DNA of 64,000 nt from Psychrobacillus antarcticus (GTDB lineage Bacteria > Bacillota > Bacilli > Bacillales_A > Planococcaceae). Made by a program: the position numbers and the translations under genes. The notes beneath the pieces were generated by a model that saw nothing but the letters and a program-made list of their open reading frames with translations, had not been told where the DNA came from and searched no databases. The stretch lies in contig NZ_JAIZDB010000015.1 of the NCBI RefSeq assembly GCF_029533155.1, positions 1-64,000 on the forward strand, given 5' to 3'. Of this stretch, positions 31,525 through 40,339 are shown piece by piece (within the stretch, counting starts at the first letter, position 1; each line of letters opens with the position of its first letter).

Positions 31525-31550
31525 AAAAACCGGGCAAAAAAACGCCCGGT
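31525..31550 (-). terminator. GC-rich hairpin with U-tract in repeat left end
   Basis: ACCGGGC-GTTTTTTT-GCCCGGT followed by TTTTT on the minus strand. The same hairpin with one change occurs at 50041-50068, as part of a shared repeat end. Confidence 0.65.
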
Positions 31551-31632
31551 CCTTTAAGTAAAATGTAGAAATGCCATTGATTTCTGCTCGTGTACACGGT
31601 ACATTTTTATATACTTTCTTATCTTTTAAAAA
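31528..31632. repeat. Fused left and right ends of the intergenic repeat
   Basis: 31528-31590 matches 50047-50110 (hairpin, then AAAATGTAGA.ATGCCATTGATTTC.GCTC). 31591-31632 matches 50706-50748 (ACACGGTACA.TTTTATATACT.TCTT). At the other site these ends flank about 600 nt. Here they touch, as in an empty or deleted copy, right against the ftsZ terminator. Confidence 0.65.
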
Positions 31633-31659
31633 AGCAACCACCGAGGTGATTGCTTTTTT
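31628..31659 (-). terminator. Intrinsic terminator of ftsZ
   Basis: AAAAAAGCAATCACC / GGTGGTTGCTTTTTT on the minus strand, beginning 6 nt after the ftsZ stop. Confidence 0.9.
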
Positions 31660-31665
31660 AATGTA

Positions 31666-32832
31666 TTAGTTTCTGCGTTGACGATTTCTTAAGAATGTTG
31701 GGATATCTAATGCATCATCTTGTTGGTTATGAGATACATGTCGTTCTTGCTGAGGTGCTTGTTGTTGTTGTTGCGGCACTTCTTCTTTACGTTGTTCACG
31801 GATAGGTGCTGTTGCAGTTGGTTGTGGTGCTCTGTTCCCACCAAAACCTGTGCTACGTGGTTGTTTTTGTGTTACATGTTCTTCGTTAAATCCAGTTGCA
31901 ATTACCGTGACAACTATTTCATCTTTCAAGTTATCATTAATAACCGAACCGAAGATCATATTAACTTCTTCATCTGAGGCAGAGGCAACAATATCCGCTG
32001 CTTCTTGAACTTCAAACAGACTTAAATTAGAACCACCCGTAATATTCATCAAGACACCAGTTGCACCATCGATGGATGTTTCAAGTAGTGGACTTGAAAT
32101 AGCTTTTTTCGCAGCTTCTGCAGCACGATTTTCTCCTGCAGAAATACCAATACCCATTAGAGCCGCGCCTTTATTGGACATAATTGTTTTTACATCTGCA
32201 AAGTCAAGGTTGATAAGACCAGGTACTGCGATCAAATCAGAAATACCTTGAACCCCTTGACGTAAAACATTATCCGCTTCTCTGAATGCTTCAATCATCG
32301 GCGTGTTTTTGTCAACTATTTCTAACAAACGGTCATTTGGAATGACGATTAATGTGTCTACTGACTCTTTCATCATACCAATCCCACCAACTGCTTGCGT
32401 AGAACGTTTACGACCTTCAAAAGTAAATGGACGAGTTACAACACCTACTGTTAATGACCCTAAATCACGTGCAATTTGAGCAATAACTGGTGCTGCACCA
32501 GTTCCAGTACCGCCACCCATACCCGCTGTGACAAAGACCATATCTGCTCCTCTCAGAGCTTCCTCGATCAATTCTTTACTTTCTTCGGCAGCTTTTTTCC
32601 CTACTTCAGGGTTTGCTCCTGCACCAAGACCGCGTGTTAGTTTTCCACCAATTTGTAGCTTTACTTCGGCTTTTGACATATTAAGAGCTTGGGCATCTGT
32701 ATTAACAGCGATGAAATCTACCCCTTGAACACCATGTTCAATCATGCGATTTACAGCGTTGTTACCGCCACCACCGACTCCAATAACTTTAATGACCGCT
32801 AATTGATCTTCATTTGTTTCAAATTCTAACAT
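31666..32832 (-). CDS. ftsZ: Cell division GTPase FtsZ
   Basis: 388 residues. Tubulin signature [12 protein letters not shown] near residue 107, N-terminal [13 protein letters not shown], and the T7 loop region [14 protein letters not shown]-rich linker leads to the C-terminal peptide [14 protein letters not shown] that binds FtsA, SepF and EzrA. It assembles the Z ring. ATG 32832 behind AGGAGG, 42 nt after ftsA. Confidence 0.98.
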   Translation of the reverse strand: MLEFETNEDQLAVIKVIGVGGGGNNAVNRMIEHGVQGVDFIAVNTDAQALNMSKAEVKLQIGGKLTRGLGAGANPEVGKKAAEESKELIEEALRGADMVFVTAGMGGGTGTGAAPVIAQIARDLGSLTVGVVTRPFTFEGRKRSTQAVGGIGMMKESVDTLIVIPNDRLLEIVDKNTPMIEAFREADNVLRQGVQGISDLIAVPGLINLDFADVKTIMSNKGAALMGIGISAGENRAAEAAKKAISSPLLETSIDGATGVLMNITGGSNLSLFEVQEAADIVASASDEEVNMIFGSVINDNLKDEIVVTVIATGFNEEHVTQKQPRSTGFGGNRAPQPTATAPIREQRKEEVPQQQQQAPQQERHVSHNQQDDALDIPTFLRNRQRRN

Positions 32833-32874
32833 GCTATTGCCTCCTATGCTCTCTCTGCTACGATTAAGGGATTA

Positions 32875-34164
32875 TTATTCAAAAAATTTGTCAAAAAATC
32901 TCTTTGCTTTTGTCATTGCACTATCTTTGTGTTCATTAGTCATTTGAGCAGTTTGTTTTTGTTTTTTAGATACGGCAACCGCTTCATTTGAAACCGAATG
33001 CGCTAACGCATGGCTACTACCAATTTTACCATAGAAAAGGTCTTCTTTATAGGCATATCTTATAAGACCAACTGCAGTCGTATATTGTGGCTCACGAACT
33101 CCAATATAATCTGGAGTGTATAATCTCACTCGTGTTTGGAGAATATGCCTAGCAAGCTGTCCTAAGCCTTCCAGTTTAGAAACCCCACCAGTAATAACTA
33201 CCCCTCCTGGTAAGTCCTGTAAACCAAGTCGATAAAATTCTTCCAGAACCAGTTCAAATAGTTCTTCTAGTCGAACTCCAATGATTTCAGCAATATACCG
33301 TTGAGAGTATTGTTCTTTCATATCTGCCCCTATTACTGGTACTTCAAATAATTCATCATCCGAAGCGTCATCATAGAAGGCATGTCCATATTTTAATTTA
33401 ATCATTTCTGCTTGTTCCGTTGGTGTTTTCAATACTATCGATAAATCTTTTGTAACATGATCCCCACCAACAGGAATAACAGAAGTATTGATTAAGTGAC
33501 CTTCATTGAAGATGGCAATTGTCGTGGAACCCCCGCCTATATCAATATAAGCTGTGCCATGATTTTTTTCATCTTCTGTTAAAGCGAAATAACCTCCAGC
33601 TAAAGGCTGTAAATAAATTTCTCTTATTTGGAGACCAGCTCTTTCTACACATCTTAACACGTTATGTAAAATTGTTTTAGATGTAGTCATCATTATACCG
33701 TCTAGCTCTAGACGAGTACCAATCATCCCCCGAGGATCTTTAATCTCCTCTAAGTGATCGACGATGAATTGTTTTGGTGCTATATTAATAAGCTCTCTTT
33801 CAGGAGGGATTGACATCACTTGTGCAGACTCAATCACACGTTCTAAGTCTCCATCTGTTATTTCTCTATCCTCTCTATTAACAGCAACTACACCTTTAAC
33901 ATTTTGTATATTTGCCATATTTGCTGGAATGCCTAATACGATTTCATGAATAGACATGCCAATCATTCTTTCGGCTTCACTAACAGCTTTTTTGATAGAT
34001 TGTACGGTTGCGTCTATATCTACAATGGTGCCTTTTCTTATTCCGTTTGATTTTACATTTCCTACGCCTATTACATGCAGCGAGTCATCATTCATTTCGC
34101 CGATTAAGACCTTAATCGAAGACGACCCAATATCTAGTGATACGTATAATTCTGATTGATTCAA
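32875..34164 (-). CDS. ftsA: Cell division protein FtsA
   Basis: 429 residues, actin-like ATPase that anchors FtsZ to the membrane. YVSLDIGSSSIKVLIGEM (phosphate 1), IDIGGGSTTIAIF (phosphate 2), GVVITGGVSKLEG (adenosine). The C-terminal amphipathic helix is AKRFFDKFFE. The start is a TTG at 34164, 9 nt after GGAGG; no ATG fits the conserved N-terminus. Confidence 0.97.
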   Translation of the reverse strand: MNQSELYVSLDIGSSSIKVLIGEMNDDSLHVIGVGNVKSNGIRKGTIVDIDATVQSIKKAVSEAERMIGMSIHEIVLGIPANMANIQNVKGVVAVNREDREITDGDLERVIESAQVMSIPPERELINIAPKQFIVDHLEEIKDPRGMIGTRLELDGIMMTTSKTILHNVLRCVERAGLQIREIYLQPLAGGYFALTEDEKNHGTAYIDIGGGSTTIAIFNEGHLINTSVIPVGGDHVTKDLSIVLKTPTEQAEMIKLKYGHAFYDDASDDELFEVPVIGADMKEQYSQRYIAEIIGVRLEELFELVLEEFYRLGLQDLPGGVVITGGVSKLEGLGQLARHILQTRVRLYTPDYIGVREPQYTTAVGLIRYAYKEDLFYGKIGSSHALAHSVSNEAVAVSKKQKQTAQMTNEHKDSAMTKAKRFFDKFFE

Positions 34165-34219
34165 CCCGTGGCACCTCCTAATAACTCTTATTTATTATTC
34201 TAGTGTAAAAATGATATAA

Positions 34220-34248
34220 AGTCTAAAATTTTCTAAAGAAATAGTCAA
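34220..34248 (-). promoter_or_regulatory. Candidate sigma-A promoter of ftsAZ
   Basis: TTGACT (34243-34248), 17 nt, TAGACT (34220-34225) on the minus strand in the 99-nt gap before ftsA. Confidence 0.6.
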
Positions 34249-34263
34249 TTTACACATATAAAC

Positions 34264-34614
34264 TTATTGATTTTTTCTTTCTGACCATTTTGTCAGCATA
34301 ATTCGACGAATAACTGCTATATTTTGAAATAATCGCACACCAAACGCAAAAATTGCAGCTAAGTATAAATCTATCCCCAAGTGTACGCCTAAAAATGCTA
34401 AAGCTGCGGCAAGACCTATGTTAAAGAAAAATCCTGAAACAAATACTTTGTCATCATAAACATGCTGGAGATGAGCACGTATTCCACCAAATAGAGTATC
34501 GAGTGCTGCCAATACCGCTATTGATAAATAACTTTCATATATTTCAGGAATCTGTATTTCCGTTAATAAACCGAGGGAAATCCCAAGTATCAGCCCTAAT
34601 AATGGCAACCACAT
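34264..34614 (-). CDS. sbp: Small basic protein Sbp (DUF1290)
   Basis: 116 residues with three membrane segments and the family motif AALDTLFGGIRAHLQ. It lies just upstream of ftsA as in B. subtilis. Role unknown. ATG 34614 is 1 nt past the ylxX stop, behind AAGGGGAG. Confidence 0.92.
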   Translation of the reverse strand: MWLPLLGLILGISLGLLTEIQIPEIYESYLSIAVLAALDTLFGGIRAHLQHVYDDKVFVSGFFFNIGLAAALAFLGVHLGIDLYLAAIFAFGVRLFQNIAVIRRIMLTKWSERKNQ

Positions 34615-34615
34615 T

Positions 34616-35338
34616 TCATGACTCCCCTTCTGGTACTTCTTTTAAAAATCGGTTGTTTATTGTTTGGTCAAAAGCTGAAATGGTGATCTTGTGCTCGGGC
34701 TCCCCAATCTTAAGCTTTAAATTGTCGATATAGAAATCATCACCAATTGTTGAAGCCTCCAATTGATTGTACATTTTTTGTGCATCTTCGAAAGTGGATG
34801 TTCCAATTTTAATCGTAAATGGAGCATTTCTGACGGATATATTATTCACTGTAGTTTTACCATTTACATCTCTTATTGGTGAAGAATATATAATTCGTTT
34901 ACCATCCACTTCTATATCTTTTGCTTTGAAACGATTAATTTCATTGATCAAACGAATAAGTAAATCTGGTGAAATGCCTTCTACAGGTTGTCCAAGTGCA
35001 ATGCTTTCTAATGATGGCTCTACTTTTATAGTGAGTCCTGGACCGGTATATTCATCTAGACCAATATCTTCTTTTAGTTGCTCCACAGTATCTTTTAATG
35101 CGAATTCCGCACTCTCATTTACCATGTTCTCATACTTAAGAATTGTTTGATCTAACATATAAACTTCGGACAGTAACTCGGAGTGTGTTTCTGTTTCTAC
35201 CGATAGCTCTTGACGAATAGCCCATATGTCTCTTGTGTCTCTAGTTTTAGGATCTTGTACGGTGTTATATTGTACCGATAACATAAAACCAATTATCAAC
35301 AAAATTATGGTGAACCGAATATAGACGGTTTTTTTCAT
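34616..35338 (-). CDS. ylxX: YlxX, DUF881 membrane-anchored protein
   Basis: 240 residues. One N-terminal membrane anchor (9-23), a coiled coil (about 40-90), then the DUF881 domain with GPGLTIKV, LIRLINEINRFKAKDI and NISVRNAPFTI. A paralogue of ylxW next door. It faces the cell exterior; function unknown. Confidence 0.9.
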   Translation of the reverse strand: MKKTVYIRFTIILLIIGFMLSVQYNTVQDPKTRDTRDIWAIRQELSVETETHSELLSEVYMLDQTILKYENMVNESAEFALKDTVEQLKEDIGLDEYTGPGLTIKVEPSLESIALGQPVEGISPDLLIRLINEINRFKAKDIEVDGKRIIYSSPIRDVNGKTTVNNISVRNAPFTIKIGTSTFEDAQKMYNQLEASTIGDDFYIDNLKLKIGEPEHKITISAFDQTINNRFLKEVPEGES

Positions 35339-35358
35339 TATTCGGCCTCCTTCACTAC

Positions 35359-36084
35359 TTAGCTATAATCATCATCCCTGAGAGCAGGCATAGTTATTAA
35401 ATCTTTTTCGCCAACAGTAACCACTATATTATCACTAGTAAGCTGGTCCACTACGCCTCCACCTAAATTCACGGAAGCAAGCAATACTTTTGGATCTCCT
35501 ACTGCTTCTATCGTAAATGGGGCGGGAAAGGTATTCCCATCTACTACAATTACAGGGCCTGTACATCTTATATAAGAGTTTGCATGAAGTCGCTGACCAT
35601 TAATGGAAATTGCTTCTGCACCAGATATTTTCAATTCATTGATCACTTTAAAAACATGACTCTCATGTACGATATAATCATTTGGGTTTTCTTGAGAAGG
35701 GTTATAAGCCCCGTCTTCCAATGAAACAGTTATACCTTTTCCTCGAGATGGAATATCACCAATTAATAATCGAAGTAATTCTGCTTCTTCCACTAGCTCT
35801 TCTACACTTTCTTCACTTTCTACAAAAGAATGTTCATAATCTCGAATTTTTTGCTGCTTAACAATAATTTCTTCCGTTAACTCTTTGTTTCGTTCTTTTT
35901 GTTCTACTAATTTTTCTCTATATTTTTCTTGTTCTTGGAACCCCGAGACATCTGAAGCATTTTCTCTTGTGTCCTCAGAGGATATGCTATAAGAATAAGC
36001 AAGTATAAACCCTAACACTAAACTTACTATCGATATAGTGATAAGTCCTCTAGAGGGCACTTTAAGGAGTTTAGTCTTCTTCAT
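35359..36084 (-). CDS. ylxW: YlxW, DUF881 membrane-anchored protein
   Basis: 241 residues from ATG 36084; an in-frame start 39 nt upstream lies deeper in divIB. One membrane segment (about 16-32), coiled coil (about 50-95), DUF881 domain with GKGITVSLEDGA and VINELKISGAEAISING. It overlaps the divIB end by 14 nt. The ylxW-ylxX pair looks like an old tandem duplication. Confidence 0.9.
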   Translation of the reverse strand: MKKTKLLKVPSRGLITISIVSLVLGFILAYSYSISSEDTRENASDVSGFQEQEKYREKLVEQKERNKELTEEIIVKQQKIRDYEHSFVESEESVEELVEEAELLRLLIGDIPSRGKGITVSLEDGAYNPSQENPNDYIVHESHVFKVINELKISGAEAISINGQRLHANSYIRCTGPVIVVDGNTFPAPFTIEAVGDPKVLLASVNLGGGVVDQLTSDNIVVTVGEKDLITMPALRDDDYS

Positions 36085-36859
36085 TTTCGACAATCTCCTC
36101 CTCAATTGGGACATTGTACACATCTACATACGGTTGAAAAAATGTTCCAACTTCTAAATCTATAATCCCTTTCACTTCTGGATTCAGCTGTGAAACTATG
36201 GACGGATAAAAACTCATTTTCTCTCCGAATGATGGAATGATTGCCTTAACTTCATTGCCATCATTCATATATACTTGAATAGAATAGGCATCATTTTCCG
36301 TTGGCGTGTAGTTTATTTGAGAAATATTCCTTAATACTTCACTGTCTAAGGTTTTTAATTCTTTTATCATCCTCAACCGAATTTTCTCATTTTTAAAATC
36401 TCTAAAAATGGGACCATCTTTAGGTATAACTAGTCCATCTGTTTTAATAATCTGTCCATTTTCTAAAATAATATGAAGAAAATCTTCATCTTCTAAATAA
36501 CCAATTTGTTTAAATTCATTTACCTGTATGTGAACGGTCGTTAACCATTCACGTTTGACTTGTACAGATTCTACCCATGCATTACCTGCCACTAGGTTTT
36601 CAATTTTACTTTCATTAAAACTCCACATCGATTCGCCAATAGTCAAGGTACTATCCTCTATGTACAATTGTTTCGGAACTAGTTTTTCACCGGTTAATGT
36701 GATTTTTTGAATTTGACTATACGAAGATTGAAAATATAAAACTATCAACAATGTAGTAACAAAGAGAAAAAGTAGAATGGAAAATTTTTTATTTGTTCTA
36801 CGTCTTCTGCGCTCTTTAAGTGTAGGTATACGATCTTCAATATCGATGATTTTTTCCAT
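36071..36859 (-). CDS. divIB: Cell division protein DivIB (FtsQ)
   Basis: 262 residues. A basic cytoplasmic tail (ERRRRRTNKKF), one membrane segment (27-45), a POTRA domain (about 50-115) beginning IQKITLTGEKLVP, then the FtsQ beta domain. It forms a complex with FtsL and DivIC at the septum. ATG 36859 lies 1 nt after the upstream FtsW/SpoVE-family stop. The murG and murB genes expected before it are absent. Confidence 0.93.
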   Translation of the reverse strand: MEKIIDIEDRIPTLKERRRRRTNKKFSILLFLFVTTLLIVLYFQSSYSQIQKITLTGEKLVPKQLYIEDSTLTIGESMWSFNESKIENLVAGNAWVESVQVKREWLTTVHIQVNEFKQIGYLEDEDFLHIILENGQIIKTDGLVIPKDGPIFRDFKNEKIRLRMIKELKTLDSEVLRNISQINYTPTENDAYSIQVYMNDGNEVKAIIPSFGEKMSFYPSIVSQLNPEVKGIIDLEVGTFFQPYVDVYNVPIEEEIVENEED

Positions 36860-36860
36860 T

Positions 36861-37949
36861 CTACCGCCTCCCTTCTTTGTCAGTTGCTAGATTTAAAATA
36901 ATTCCAATAATCCCCCATGTCATCACTAGTGAAGATCCCCCATAACTAATGAATGGCAAAGTTACTCCCGTCACTGGCAATAAACCGGTTACTACCCCCA
37001 TATTTAGAAATGTTTGTACCGCTAACAGGGAGGTAAATCCAATAATCATCAACTGCCGTTCGCGTGTTTTTGCAATTGCAGCCATCGTAAAACTCGTTGT
37101 AAAGAAAGAAACAAATGCAAGTATGATTATGAATCCCCCGATGAAACCCGTTTCTTCTAACAGAATAGAAAAGATGAAATCATTTTGAGGTTCTGGCAAA
37201 TATAAAAACTTCTGACGGCTGTTTCCATAACCAAATCCGAATAATCCGGCTGGACCTATTGCCAACAATGATTGGATGGCCTGAAAGCCAGAGCCAAGTG
37301 GATCGTTCCAAGGATCTAAAAATGCTTGAATTCGTACAAGTCTATAGGGTGCTGAAACGATTAATAATACAAAAGCAATAATTCCACTCATCCCTATCCA
37401 GAGGAAGAATTTAAAAGGAAGACCTGCTGCAAACAATAAAAAGAAAACAGCAACGACCAGAACAAAGGCTGAACCAAAGTCAGGTTGAACCATGATAAAA
37501 CCAATGGGCAATAAGAGCAGGAATGCACTTTGAATATACATTTTCTTCCTAGACTTTTTTTCATTTGTGAGAGAGCTAGCTAAAACTCCTAAAACAGCTA
37601 TTTTAGCTAACTCAGCTGGTTGAAAGTTCATAAATCCAAGTGATATCCAACTTTGAGACCCATTTCGAACTACTCCAATACCAGGGATCAATACACCAAT
37701 TAGTAAAAGGATTGCAACTACGTATAACCCTTTCCAAAAATTATCTGAGCGTATGATGCTCGACCTTTGAATAATATAGGCTCCAACAATCCCTACAACT
37801 AAATATGCTGCTTGTTTTAACGCAAATGGCGTTTGCCCTTTATAGTGGACTTCGCTCCAATAGGAACCTGCTGAATGGACAAAGAATATACCAATGATGG
37901 ATAAAAACAATACAGAAGATAGGAAAATAACTTTTTTTGTATCTTTCGT
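36861..37949 (-). CDS. spoVE: FtsW/SpoVE family SEDS glycosyltransferase, non-standard start
   Basis: SEDS peptidoglycan polymerase with about ten membrane segments. Signatures NFQPAELAKIAV, the catalytic-region NDFIFSILLEETGF, and VTLPFISYGGSS. The first usable start is a TTG at 37910, which cuts into the first membrane helix. The reading frame stays open to 37949, where ACG stands 8 nt after AAAGGA; an ACG start would give 362 residues, near the usual 366. Whether this is SpoVE or the vegetative FtsW cannot be told; it takes the spoVE position. Confidence 0.85.
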   Translation of the reverse strand, partial: TKDTKKVIFLSSVLFLSIIGIFFVHSAGSYWSEVHYKGQTPFALKQAAYLVVGIVGAYIIQRSSIIRSDNFWKGLYVVAILLLIGVLIPGIGVVRNGSQSWISLGFMNFQPAELAKIAVLGVLASSLTNEKKSRKKMYIQSAFLLLLPIGFIMVQPDFGSAFVLVVAVFFLLFAAGLPFKFFLWIGMSGIIAFVLLIVSAPYRLVRIQAFLDPWNDPLGSGFQAIQSLLAIGPAGLFGFGYGNSRQKFLYLPEPQNDFIFSILLEETGFIGGFIIILAFVSFFTTSFTMAAIAKTRERQLMIIGFTSLLAVQTFLNMGVVTGLLPVTGVTLPFISYGGSSLVMTWGIIGIILNLATDKEGRR

Positions 37950-37965
37950 TTAGGTCATCCTTTCA

Positions 37966-39321
37966 TTATTCTTCTAAAGAAATAACTCGCTCGATAAACT
38001 CTTCTCCACGTATTTCAAAGCTTTCGTATTGGTCCCAACTTGCACAAGCAGGAGATAGTAATACAATATCCCCTTCTTCTGATGCAGCTATTGCCATTTC
38101 AAATGCTTCTCCTAATGTCTGAGCGCTAACTACTGAAGATATTCCCTGCGCTTCTCCAAAGTTCTGCAATCGATCTTTAGTTGATCCATAGTGGACTAAC
38201 GCTTTCACACGATCTAGGTATGGTATTAATTCGTCAAATGAATGTCCACGGTCCACACCACCTGCTATTAATATAACTGGCTCCGTGAATCCCTCCAAAG
38301 CACTTTTCGTAGCAAGTGCATTTGTAGCTTTTGAATCATTATAAAACTTGCGTTCCTTCCATTCCCTGATGAACTGAGTCCGATGCTTAACTCCATGGAA
38401 CGTCGATAGCACTTGTATAATAGCCTCTACAGAACAATTCATCAACAATGCGGTAGCCGTTGCAGCTAATACATTTTCTAAATTATGTTTACCCCGCAAG
38501 GCAATAATCGATCGTTCAAACAAAGGATTGCCGTTCCAGTAAACAAATAAATCATCCGCACTAATACCTTCTTTAGTTTTACTACTTACATAAAAAGGTA
38601 CTTTTGATGCCATACTCTTTTGGGCATAGTCCTGAACAATTTGCTGCTCCCCATTAAAAACTAGCCAATCGGTGGCATCTTGTTTTTGAGTAATTTTAAA
38701 TTTTGCGTCTGTGTATTCTTGAAAATCCTTGTGATAATCTAAATGCGCCTCATATAAGTTAAGTAATACAGAAACTTTAGGCTTTAACTCTTCGGTACCC
38801 ATGAGTTGGAATGAGGATAATTCGGTTACGATAATATTATCTGCTGTTGCTTCTCTTGCAACACTAGTTGCGACCGTACCTATATTTCCAGCTATTTTCG
38901 GTTTTTTATTGGCTGCTGCAAGCATGTCAAATATTAAGGTAGTCGTCGTAGTCTTTCCATTTGAGCCTGTAATTCCGATCATTGGAGCGTCGCTAATCCG
39001 GTAAGCTAGCTCTACTTCAGTCCAAACAGGAATTCCCCTTTTGTTTGCCTCTTCAATGACTGGATTTGTGTAAGGTATCCCAGGATTCTTGACGATTAGA
39101 CTAAAACCTTCGTCTAATAGATCTTCCGGGTGACTTCCACAAATAACAGTTAGCCCTTTGGATAACAAATACTGCGCGTTTTCATTTTGCTCGAATGGCT
39201 TTGAATCATTGACAGTAACAAAAGCTCCTAAATCATGAAGAGTTTCTGCAGCTGCAGTACCACTTTTAGCTAATCCTAAAACGAGTATTTTTTTATGATA
39301 TACAATCGGTAATTTTTTCAT
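37966..39321 (-). CDS. murD: UDP-N-acetylmuramoyl-L-alanine:D-glutamate ligase
   Basis: 451 residues. N-terminal LVLGLAKSGTAAAE, the ATP site GITGSNGKTTTTTL near residue 115, and the Mur-ligase HRTQFIREW and FYNDSKATN motifs. It adds D-Glu to UDP-MurNAc-Ala in the cytoplasm. ATG 39321, 1 nt after the mraY stop. The murE that should act next is not in this cluster. Confidence 0.97.
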   Translation of the reverse strand: MKKLPIVYHKKILVLGLAKSGTAAAETLHDLGAFVTVNDSKPFEQNENAQYLLSKGLTVICGSHPEDLLDEGFSLIVKNPGIPYTNPVIEEANKRGIPVWTEVELAYRISDAPMIGITGSNGKTTTTTLIFDMLAAANKKPKIAGNIGTVATSVAREATADNIIVTELSSFQLMGTEELKPKVSVLLNLYEAHLDYHKDFQEYTDAKFKITQKQDATDWLVFNGEQQIVQDYAQKSMASKVPFYVSSKTKEGISADDLFVYWNGNPLFERSIIALRGKHNLENVLAATATALLMNCSVEAIIQVLSTFHGVKHRTQFIREWKERKFYNDSKATNALATKSALEGFTEPVILIAGGVDRGHSFDELIPYLDRVKALVHYGSTKDRLQNFGEAQGISSVVSAQTLGEAFEMAIAASEEGDIVLLSPACASWDQYESFEIRGEEFIERVISLEE

Positions 39322-39322
39322 A

Positions 39323-40294
39323 TTACAAAACCTCCAAGCAGACTACAATCATTGCAGCTATAAAACCTATTGCCCAAAAGACGGTAACTATTTTACGCTC
39401 ATTCCACCCCGATAGTTCAAAGTGATGGTGAATCGGGCTCATTTTGAATATACGTTTTCCAGTTGTTTTAAAACTTATTACCTGCAATATTACCGACAAC
39501 GTTTCAACAACAAAAATTATCCCTACTAGAAGTAATAACAATTCCTGTTTAACTAGAATAGATACCATGGCAAGTGCTCCACCTAATGCTAGAGAACCTG
39601 TATCTCCCATAAACACTTTAGCAGGATTTTTGTTGAACAATAAAAATCCTAAAAGTGCACCTGAAACACTAAACGTAAAAATGGCTATATCTGTTTGTTC
39701 ATAAGCAAGTGCAAGTACACCGAATGTCGCAAAGGCAACCGTTGCAGTTCCTGCTACTAAACCATCTAAGCCATCTGTTAAATTGACTGCGTTTGAAAAT
39801 CCTACTAGCCAAAATATTAGGAATGCAATATAAAATTGCCCTAAAGGAAGATCGATTTGTGTAAATGGTATTTCTAAGAATGTATCAAATGGGCCTTGCT
39901 TTAGTAATATATAAGCAAGTATTGCAATAAGAATTTGACCAATTAGTTTCTGAATAGAAGTTAAACCTAGGTTTCTTTTCAACACGACTTTTATAAAATC
40001 ATCCAAAAAACCGATAACACCGAAACCTACCAGAATAACTAACAAAACAATTGACTGAGTCGTTAACTTATCAAAATAAAATGAAAGAGCAAGTGTTGAA
40101 ATAATAATGGAAGTTAAGAAGATTAATCCTCCCATTGTAGGAGTACCTGCCTTTTTGTGATGCGACTGAGGCCCTTCTTCTCTTATGCTCTGACCAAATT
40201 TCATTTTTCTTAAATAAGGAATAACAATTGGAGCAAGAATAACAGAGAGTAAAAAACTTACTGTAAGTGTAATAACCGTTGTAGATAATGTCAT
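39323..40294 (-). CDS. mraY: Phospho-N-acetylmuramoyl-pentapeptide transferase
   Basis: 323 residues, ten membrane segments. [25 protein letters not shown] and [12 protein letters not shown] carry the catalytic and metal residues, and SPIHHHFEL is the polyprenyl-transferase histidine motif. It makes lipid I. ATG 40294 behind AAGGAG. Confidence 0.97.
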   Translation of the reverse strand: MTLSTTVITLTVSFLLSVILAPIVIPYLRKMKFGQSIREEGPQSHHKKAGTPTMGGLIFLTSIIISTLALSFYFDKLTTQSIVLLVILVGFGVIGFLDDFIKVVLKRNLGLTSIQKLIGQILIAILAYILLKQGPFDTFLEIPFTQIDLPLGQFYIAFLIFWLVGFSNAVNLTDGLDGLVAGTATVAFATFGVLALAYEQTDIAIFTFSVSGALLGFLLFNKNPAKVFMGDTGSLALGGALAMVSILVKQELLLLLVGIIFVVETLSVILQVISFKTTGKRIFKMSPIHHHFELSGWNERKIVTVFWAIGFIAAMIVVCLEVL

Positions 40295-40339
40295 GAAAAA
40301 ATCTCCTTAAATACGACCAACTATAATGAATGTAGTATT

